Source: Nocardia anaemiae NBRC 100462 (lineage in GTDB: Bacteria > Actinomycetota > Actinomycetes > Mycobacteriales > Mycobacteriaceae). From it: a stretch of DNA of 64,000 nt. Of the stretch, positions 57,984-64,000 are shown piece by piece. The position numbers and the translations under genes were made by a program. The stretch covers positions 1 to 64,000 of the forward strand of contig NZ_BDAZ01000050.1 in assembly GCF_001612725.1 (NCBI RefSeq), given 5' to 3'. The notes beneath the pieces are model-generated. The model was given only the letters and a program-made list of their open reading frames with translations. It ran no database searches and was not told the origin of the DNA. Every line of letters starts with the position of its first letter. Positions within the stretch are counted from its first letter, which is position 1.

Positions 57984-58907
57984 TTACCAGGTGCGCGCGG
58001 CGGCTCGCAGGTGGTCGTGGACGAGGTCGATGTGAGAGCGGGAGGTGGTGCCGGGGCGGCGGACGAGGAAGCCGGTATTGATGGGTGGGTCGGCGGGTTC
58101 GAGTAGGGGGACCAGGGTGCCTGCGGCGAGTTCGGTGGCGCACAGGTAGCGCGGAAGGACGGTGATGCCTGCGCCTGCGGCGACGGTCGCGGTGATGGCG
58201 CGTAGGTCGGCGACGACTACTGCGGCTTCCGCGGCGAGGCGGATACCGAAGACGTGTCGCCAGTACCGGCGGAGTATCGGGAGGTCGGCCGAGTAGCTGA
58301 CCAAGGGGAGACCGGTGAGCGCGGCGGGTCCGTCGGTGCGCAGCCGTGTGGTGTCGATGCGGGCGGCCAGCTGCGGTGCGGCGACCAGAACGAATTCCTC
58401 GTCGGCGAGCGGTTCCGCTACCAACGCGCGGCCGCGCGGGCGCACCGTGGACACGATGAGGTCGTAGTGTCCGGCACGCAGCCCGGCCAGCAGTTCCTCG
58501 GAAAGTCCCGCAGTAACCGTCAGCCGCACGCCGCGCTCGATCAACGGCGCAAGGGCCGGAAGCGCCTGCACCGCAAGCAATTCGGCGGGTCCGGCCAGCC
58601 GCACGGGCGGCTGTGGCGCCGGTTCGGCCGGAACCGCCCGACCCGTCACCCCGTCGAGTGCGTCCAACGGCCCGGCCACCCGCGCCGCCAACTCCACAGC
58701 GGCGGCGGTCGACGCCACCCCGCGCGGCAACCGCTCGAACAGCCGATACCCCAACCGCCTCTCCAACGCCTGCAACTGCGTCGTCACAGTGGGCTGCGAC
58801 AACCCCACCAACCGCGCCCCCGCCGTGATAGATCCGGCGCGATGCACCGCCAGGAACGTCCGCAGCTGATTCAGATCGAGACTGCCATCGGAATCCCTAT
58901 CGCCCAC
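57984..58907 (-). CDS. LysR-family regulator
   Basis: 307 residues from GTG 58907. N-terminal helix-turn-helix (LNQLRTFLAVHRAGSITAGARLVGLSQPTVTTQLQALERRLGYRLFERL, about 12-62) and a LysR substrate-binding domain with SEELLAGLRAGHYDLIVSTVRP. The central part is Ala/Leu-rich. No divergent target is evident; nearest genes are the ABC exporter upstream on the same strand. Target and inducer unknown. Confidence 0.92.
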   Translation of the reverse strand: MGDRDSDGSLDLNQLRTFLAVHRAGSITAGARLVGLSQPTVTTQLQALERRLGYRLFERLPRGVASTAAAVELAARVAGPLDALDGVTGRAVPAEPAPQPPVRLAGPAELLAVQALPALAPLIERGVRLTVTAGLSEELLAGLRAGHYDLIVSTVRPRGRALVAEPLADEEFVLVAAPQLAARIDTTRLRTDGPAALTGLPLVSYSADLPILRRYWRHVFGIRLAAEAAVVVADLRAITATVAAGAGITVLPRYLCATELAAGTLVPLLEPADPPINTGFLVRRPGTTSRSHIDLVHDHLRAAARTW

Positions 58908-59204
58908 CCGCCAAGTGTATTTCTCCCCCGATATTCAATCAGCCGATCGCCGCGTCGACCGGCCCCACACCTGATCGCTCTGGTCCCTCCCACGACCGGG
59001 CCCATTCGATTCGATGAACGCGACATGCCCCAGCGCGCTATCCGTCGATTGCCTCGAACATCTTCTGTCGGACGAATCCAGCTGGGCGCCGCGGGATCGT
59101 CATCGCCGATGCGATTGCACAGCTGCGGAAACCTCCGGCCTGCGACCAGACCTCGGTTGCTCGGCAAGGCGCATCGAGGCCCCTGACCCGCAATGCCCAT
59201 CGCT

Positions 59205-60773
59205 TCAACGCGGCTGCACAGCGGCAAGAATCTCTGGCCCACGGGCGGACAACCGCTGTTCGGCGAGACGCGCACCGAGTACAGCTCCGATGATCCCGAT
59301 GGCGATCCCGACCGGCAGGGCCAGCCACAGTACGGCGGTGAGGTGCAGGACCAGGCCGGTGATGAGCACGATCAGGACCGGGATCACCGCGACCAGTTGC
59401 CCCAGGCTGGTGGCGACTTGCACCAAAGCCTTTGCGCAGCCTGGATTTCCGGAGGTGGCGAAGGGGTTTCCGGTGCGCGGGGGTAGTGGGTAGGGCGCGG
59501 TTACCGACAGGAATACGGCCGAACCCACGCCGACGCCGAGCACAGCGAACAGCAGCGACAGCGTCCACGGGTACATCGACCAGCGGCCGAGCGCACCCGG
59601 CAGCACAACCGCGAGCAGCACCGACGGCGGGCCGATCACCAGCAGCAGGGCCAGCAGTCGACCGCGCACATCGGCGCGCGCCGCGCCGGGCGTCACCAAT
59701 GTCTGCCAGAGTGCGGTGCCGTCGTAGCCGTAGAGGTTATTGGCGGCCAGGCCCGCGAACCACGCGGCAGTCACACCCGCGAACACCACGCCACCCGAGC
59801 CGCCACCCTGGATCGCCGGGAACACCGGCATCAGGGCTCCCACCAGCAGCACGGGCAAAAGCGCCGCCCTGCGTCGGCTATCTCGCGACCAAGTCCGCAA
59901 CTCCTTGACCACCACCGCGCCCACCGGCCCGGACGTCCGCACCCGGCTCAGCAGCATCCCACGCCCACCCGCGCCGGAAACCGAATCCAGCGGCGCGATC
60001 AACCGCCTCCGCAACAGCGTCGACCATGCCTGCCACAGCACCGCTGTCAACGCCGACAACCCGAGCAACGCGCCCACTGCCGACAACCAGTCACCCCGCG
60101 CCGCCGCACCCACCGCAACCGGCGCCCACCCGGAAGGCAACGCGCGCAACAGATCCGCCAACCACGGTGCCGATTCCCGCACCGCATCCACATGATTCAG
60201 CAGGAAACTCATCGGGTAATAGGCCAAACCGGCGAGACCGGCAAGCAGCACCCCGAGGTCGCGTCCGCGCCGAGAACGCATCGCGGCGCCGATCCACGCC
60301 AGCACCACCCGCGAGAGCACCACCACCAATATCAACTGCAGCACCACACCGACCAGCGCCACTGCGACCGAACCCCAACTCAGTTGCGCCGCAAGCACAA
60401 TCAGCCCGGAGAAGGCCAACAGATTGATCACCGGCGCAGGCCCCACAAAGGCCGCCGCCAATAGCCCAGTGGCCAATTGCCGATGACTCAGCGGCAACAA
60501 CCGCAGATGTTCGGGCTGCACGGTCTCGTCGCTGCTGCCCATCAATACCGGACCGCACAGCCAGCCGAGTGTCCATATCCCGTACCACGCCGCCGCCACC
60601 GTGATACCACCGGCCACATCACCGTCGCGCTCCCCGAATCCGATGAGACCCGCTGTGCCGAGCGCGAATACGACACCGATGAGCACACCGCTGACGAACG
60701 TCACACCTTGCCAGCCATTGCCCAGCGCACGCTTGGTCAACAGCAACCGCATCCGAATCAGGACGCCAACCAC
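59205..60773 (-). CDS. ABC transporter membrane protein
   Basis: 522 residues with about eleven to twelve hydrophobic segments, for example GVTFVSGVLIGVVFALGTAGLIGFG near the start and LLALLLVIGPPSVLLAVVLPGALG in the second half. No ATPase motif. It begins with GTG 60773 inside the end of the ATPase gene (16-bp overlap), so it is the partner permease of that ATPase. A start at ATG 60752 is also possible. The pair resembles ABC-2 type exporters for drugs, lipids or peptides; the cargo is unknown. Confidence 0.85.
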   Translation of the reverse strand: MVGVLIRMRLLLTKRALGNGWQGVTFVSGVLIGVVFALGTAGLIGFGERDGDVAGGITVAAAWYGIWTLGWLCGPVLMGSSDETVQPEHLRLLPLSHRQLATGLLAAAFVGPAPVINLLAFSGLIVLAAQLSWGSVAVALVGVVLQLILVVVLSRVVLAWIGAAMRSRRGRDLGVLLAGLAGLAYYPMSFLLNHVDAVRESAPWLADLLRALPSGWAPVAVGAAARGDWLSAVGALLGLSALTAVLWQAWSTLLRRRLIAPLDSVSGAGGRGMLLSRVRTSGPVGAVVVKELRTWSRDSRRRAALLPVLLVGALMPVFPAIQGGGSGGVVFAGVTAAWFAGLAANNLYGYDGTALWQTLVTPGAARADVRGRLLALLLVIGPPSVLLAVVLPGALGRWSMYPWTLSLLFAVLGVGVGSAVFLSVTAPYPLPPRTGNPFATSGNPGCAKALVQVATSLGQLVAVIPVLIVLITGLVLHLTAVLWLALPVGIAIGIIGAVLGARLAEQRLSARGPEILAAVQPR

Positions 60774-61513
60774 GACAGCCCGTCCTCCCCGCCGACCCGT
60801 CCACCGACCAAGTGCACGAACGCCGCCTCCAAAGTGTTTCCCGCACGGACCTCGTCGAGGGTGCCCGCGGCCACTACCCGGCCGCCGGTGATCACCGCGA
60901 CTCGATCGCACAGGTTCTCCACCAGCGCCATCACATGACTCGACAGCACCACCGCGCCGCCCGCCGCGACAAACCGCTGCAGAATGGTGCGAATCGTGCT
61001 CGCCGACACCGGATCCACCGCCTCGAACGGTTCGTCGAGCACCAGCAGCTTCGGTGCATGCAGCAGTGCTGTCGCCAACCCGATCTTCTTGCGCATGCCC
61101 GCGGAGTAATCGACGACGAGAGTCCGTTCGGCACCGGTCAATTCGAAAACGCCGAGCAATTCCTCGGTACGCTCGGCCACGGTTTTCGCGGGCAGTCCGC
61201 GCAGTAAACCGGTGTAGGTCAACAGTTCTCGGCCCGTCAGGCGCTCCGGTAGCGCAAGTCCGTCCGGCAGTACGCCCGCCAAGGTCTTGGCGGCGATCGG
61301 ATCGGCCCATACGTCGACGCCGAGGATCCGCGCCTGTCCGGCGTCCGGCCGTAACAGTCCGCAGGCCATCGACAAGGTGGTCGTCTTGCCCGCACCATTC
61401 GGACCCACCAGCCCGAAGAACGAGCCCGGTGGCACCGTGAGCCCGACATCGTCGACCACCCACGGACCACCGAATCGCTTATAAAGCCCGGTCAGCTGCA
61501 ACGCAGGATGCAC
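60758..61513 (-). CDS. ABC transporter ATP-binding protein
   Basis: 251 residues. Walker A GPNGAGKTT (37-45), signature YSAGM (136-140), Walker B LLVLDEP (156-162) and a His-switch in LSSHVMALV are all present. The ABC-2 exporter type is suggested by the partner gene. GTG start at 61513. Export is powered by ATP at the cytosolic membrane face. It is the first gene of the pair. Confidence 0.95.
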   Translation of the reverse strand: MHPALQLTGLYKRFGGPWVVDDVGLTVPPGSFFGLVGPNGAGKTTTLSMACGLLRPDAGQARILGVDVWADPIAAKTLAGVLPDGLALPERLTGRELLTYTGLLRGLPAKTVAERTEELLGVFELTGAERTLVVDYSAGMRKKIGLATALLHAPKLLVLDEPFEAVDPVSASTIRTILQRFVAAGGAVVLSSHVMALVENLCDRVAVITGGRVVAAGTLDEVRAGNTLEAAFVHLVGGRVGGEDGLSWLAS

Positions 61514-61622
61514 TGTCCATCCCCCTCTGGTCTTCGGTTCCCATCTCCTACGTTACGGACGAACCGGCTCCCGGGTTCGAAAGAATGCTGCCTGCCCCCG
61601 GAAGAGGCAGGCAGCACCAGCA

Positions 61623-62831
61623 CTACGCCTTCGCAGTCGCCAACTCCTGCTGCACCGGCGCATCCCAATCGATCCGATACCGCTGCTCGACACCCATGGT
61701 CTTCTCCGGGTTCATCCCCTTGATCAGCAGCGGCATCAACATGGACATCATCCGGCGCGCCACCGGTCCCGGCGTCTTGCTGTGGTTGATCTTGCGCGCC
61801 CGCGCCGCTACGGCCTCGACCCGAGACCGCCGCAGCCCTTCATAGGCGGCGAAGGCCGAGCTGTGATCCGGCAGGTCCCGCAGACAGCGAGCCAACTGCA
61901 CCGCGCTCTCGATGGCCAGCGACGCTCCCTGCCCCGAACTGTTGGACGGCGCATGTACCGAATCCCCGACCAGCACCATGCGCCCCCGATACCAGGTCGG
62001 CACCGGCGGCATAATATGCAGTGCCCCAGTCGTTTCCAGGTTTTCGGCGGTAGTCCTGCGAGCGAAGTCACCGCCCGGGGTGTCCTCAGCGTAGGTCTCC
62101 CGCAGGATGGCCAACCAGTGCTCGGCCGGAATCGCGCGCGCCTCGGTCAGCGACAGATACTCCTTGTGCGGCAGATTGGCACCCCACATGACCTTGTTGT
62201 CGTCGACGGTTCCGTAGAGGTAGTACGCCTTCTTCCCGAATGCGAAAACCATTGTCTCCGAGGCAATTCCGTAATCATTGTCGAGCATCGCGCCGAATCC
62301 GATCATCCCGGTGTACTCCGGTCCCGGATTATTCGGGTCGATGAGACCGCGCACCGTCGAGCGAATGCCGTCCGCGCCGATCAACACATCGGCGGTTGCG
62401 CTACTGCCATCGGCGAAATACGCGGTGATGCCGTCCGCGTCCTCCTCGACGCGCACGAGCCGCTTGTTGTACTCGAAGAGAACGCCCGCGGCGACCGCAT
62501 GATCATGCAGCGTCCGGTGCAATTCGTTGCGGTCGACCATCTTCAACGACGGAACGTCTTGCATTTCCGGCATCTGCAACACCTTGCCGCCGACCGACAG
62601 CTGGGTATGCGATATCGGACTCGCGATCTCGCGAACGCGGTCGCCCGCACCGACAATATCCAGGGCGGCAACACCATTCGGTGCCAGTGCCAGCCCGCTG
62701 CCGATCCCGTAGGTAGGACCCGGATAGGCCTCGTAGACGCGAGCGGCAATGCCCGCCTTGTGCAATGCGGTCGCGGTGACAGGTCCGGCGATGCCGCCGC
62801 CGATAACGATGGCCGTTTCTGTTGTGGACAT
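61623..62831 (-). CDS. FAD-dependent monooxygenase (PHBH/TetX-like), second copy
   Basis: 402 residues, exactly the length of the enzyme at 22518. Motifs in order: GGGIAGP near 11-17, DVLIGADGIRSTVR (DG motif) and VLVGDSVHAPSNSSGQG (GD motif), all of the class A flavin hydroxylase family. It likely oxygenates an aromatic or polycyclic substrate. The ATG at 62831 directly precedes the FAD motif; the longer frame is not supported. It lies 179 bp downstream of a PadR regulator on the same strand, which probably controls it. Confidence 0.93.
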   Translation of the reverse strand: MSTTETAIVIGGGIAGPVTATALHKAGIAARVYEAYPGPTYGIGSGLALAPNGVAALDIVGAGDRVREIASPISHTQLSVGGKVLQMPEMQDVPSLKMVDRNELHRTLHDHAVAAGVLFEYNKRLVRVEEDADGITAYFADGSSATADVLIGADGIRSTVRGLIDPNNPGPEYTGMIGFGAMLDNDYGIASETMVFAFGKKAYYLYGTVDDNKVMWGANLPHKEYLSLTEARAIPAEHWLAILRETYAEDTPGGDFARRTTAENLETTGALHIMPPVPTWYRGRMVLVGDSVHAPSNSSGQGASLAIESAVQLARCLRDLPDHSSAFAAYEGLRRSRVEAVAARARKINHSKTPGPVARRMMSMLMPLLIKGMNPEKTMGVEQRYRIDWDAPVQQELATAKA

Positions 62832-63010
62832 GGGTGTACTCCAGTTATGTGCGATACGGGTTTCTTGGAAGCCCGAACCGACCGTCCCATCGCACACCCA
62901 GTTATCCTGTGGTTGCCAGCCTTGTAGCCGGGTGCGCGCATGCGGACACGGTTCGAGACGGTTACATCGGGCTCGGCGGCGGTGTTGCCGCACCCCGCCG
63001 GGCCTGGTCT

Positions 63011-63658
63011 CTAGTCCGTCATCCCCCTTTCCACCAGCTCCGTGACCTCGGCGGGCGACATGCCGACCGCATGCATATGCCGCCAGAGATCGACGCCGGG
63101 GAAAGTGCCCGCGGCGATCTCGTCACGCAAGGACGCGGCCCACCCCGCCTCGGCCTCCAGCATCGCCACGCCGTATTCGGCTTCGACGACGAACAGCCGG
63201 GGCAGATTGGCGGCCGCGAGTTGATCGAGCTCTCGGCGCGCCGCCCCGATGGTGCGACCCAGCGCCTCGATGCGCCGACCGAGCAACTCGACGACTTCAT
63301 CCGGCGGCAGCGCCGCCACGACGGAGAGTCCGGCCGTGAACCGGTGGTGTTCCGGCTCCGGCTCGGCAATCAATTCCCTTGTCCAGTCGGCCATTTCGGC
63401 GCGACCGGCATCGGTGATCGCATAGATCGTGCGTTCCGGCCGAGCGCCGTCGCGCTCATTGCCGACGACCTCGAGGAAGCCCGCCTTCTCCATGTTCTGC
63501 ACGACGGTGTACAGCGAGCCCCATTTGATGTCCATATCGCGGTCCTTGCCGCGCTCACGCATCTGCGAGGCGATCTCGTAGCGGTGCATCGGCCGTTCGA
63601 TGACGGTCGCGAGCACCGCCAGCGCCAGCAGATTGTTCACCTTGCGCTTCGTCGCCAT
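63011..63658 (-). CDS. PadR-family transcriptional regulator
   Basis: 215 residues. The N-terminal winged helix (LLALAVLATVIERPMHRYEIASQMRERGKDRDMDIKWGSLYTVVQNMEKAGFLEVV) and ERTIYAITDAGRAEMADW match PadR; the C-terminal helices form the dimer/ligand part. PadR proteins repress detoxification and drug-response genes until a small phenolic or drug binds. ATG at 63658 is preceded by AGGAGGTGT. An inverted repeat lies 11 bp upstream, fitting autorepression, and the monooxygenase downstream is the likely target. Confidence 0.92.
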   Translation of the reverse strand: MATKRKVNNLLALAVLATVIERPMHRYEIASQMRERGKDRDMDIKWGSLYTVVQNMEKAGFLEVVGNERDGARPERTIYAITDAGRAEMADWTRELIAEPEPEHHRFTAGLSVVAALPPDEVVELLGRRIEALGRTIGAARRELDQLAAANLPRLFVVEAEYGVAMLEAEAGWAASLRDEIAAGTFPGVDLWRHMHAVGMSPAEVTELVERGMTD

Positions 63659-64000
63659 GGACACCTCCTTACTCGTATACGAATATACGTCTACGAGTAT
63701 TCGGGCACAAGTACTAGGCGTGCGCGAGTTCCTGTTCTCTGGTCTCCCGAACCCGACGATGAAGCTGAGGATCGAGCACACCGTGAACCCTGGGCCGCGG
63801 ACCAGACCCATCAGTAGCCGAGTTCGAGTATTGCCGCTGCGCACAACGCGATGCGGGTGCACCGCGAGTGCCGGGTTGGCGAATGTGCGGCCGAGACGGC
63901 GGCGTTCGAGACGTTGAAGGACGCACGTAAGTCGGTACCTGATTCGAGACGCTTCCGATGACTGCGGAGTCTGCCGAGGAATTCAGTCGGCAACATATTG
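63659..64000. other. Region upstream of padR without a convincing gene
   Basis: 342 bp at the right edge. The first 45 bp hold the ribosome binding site and inverted repeat of padR. The rest carries only frames of low-complexity Arg/Ser content and no recognisable domain; a gene might continue beyond the window. Confidence 0.4.
63670..63699. promoter_or_regulatory. Candidate PadR operator
   Basis: TACTCGTA (63670-63677) and TACGAGTA (63692-63699) are exact inverses around 14 bp. An inner palindrome CGTATACG sits at 63674-63681. The site is 11 bp upstream of the padR start and AT-rich compared with its surroundings. Confidence 0.65.

Noticed and set aside
59205..61463. 752-codon frame fusing the ABC ATPase region to the permease
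   Set aside because: The first part is the ATPase gene out of frame; Walker motifs are in the other frame.
63811..63996. 61-codon frame at the right edge
   Set aside because: No recognisable domain or ribosome binding site.

Overview
The window is high-GC actinobacterial DNA. The gene set points to a mycolic-acid actinomycete, most likely Nocardia: a complete yrbEA-yrbEB-mceABCDEF lipid-import operon, a class A beta-lactamase lipoprotein, a VirS/MymA-like regulator and monooxygenase pair, F420-type flavin/deazaflavin proteins and a large modular PKS. The genus is inferred from gene content and style, not from a marker gene.

Layout. (1) 1-19788, minus strand: two adjoining modular type I PKS genes. 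The upstream one (19788-6043) is complete: KSQ loading module, two KS-AT-DH-KR-ACP extension modules and a C-terminal docking helix. The next overlaps it by ATGA, begins with an N-terminal docking helix, carries a third KS-AT-DH-KR-ACP module and a further KS, and runs off the left edge. The domain code predicts a propionate-primed chain with three consecutive double bonds, a triene. (2) 19789-20684: a long leader/promoter region, then initiator tRNA-Met with a strong terminator. (3) 20788-27316: small housekeeping and regulatory genes. These are a VOC protein, a lipoprotein, MarR divergent from an FAD monooxygenase, an EthA/MymA-type flavin monooxygenase divergent from a VirS-like AraC regulator, and a class A beta-lactamase. 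(4) 27646-38027: a large SARP/AfsR-type regulator, a flavodoxin-like reductase, a SigG-type ECF sigma factor divergent from a PPOX-fold protein, a VIT-family transporter, small membrane proteins, a DUF418 protein, an APH(6)-type kinase and a Pro-rich membrane-anchored protein. (5) 38048-45883, minus strand: the eight-gene mce operon with overlapping stop/start codons. (6) 46278-53153: a Ddn-like nitroreductase, PhoU, LysR divergent from a TDT exporter, TetR divergent from an SDR, an ECF-like sigma factor and a haloalkane dehalogenase. (7) 53775-64000: an anchored HNH nuclease, a three-gene SnoaL/cupin/ADH operon divergent from an MmyB-type XRE regulator, LysR, a two-gene ABC exporter, a second FAD monooxygenase and its PadR regulator.

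The right-hand 40 kb is mostly small regulator-plus-enzyme pairs. Several have clear inverted or direct repeats in the shared promoter region; these are listed as candidate operators. Beyond the PKS, the items most worth following are the mirrored promoter-like elements flanking the SigG-type gene, the paired palindromes before the XRE/SnoaL operon, the 20-bp inverted repeat before the beta-lactamase, and the anchored nuclease with its small acidic neighbour. No CRISPR array, insertion sequence or rRNA was seen.
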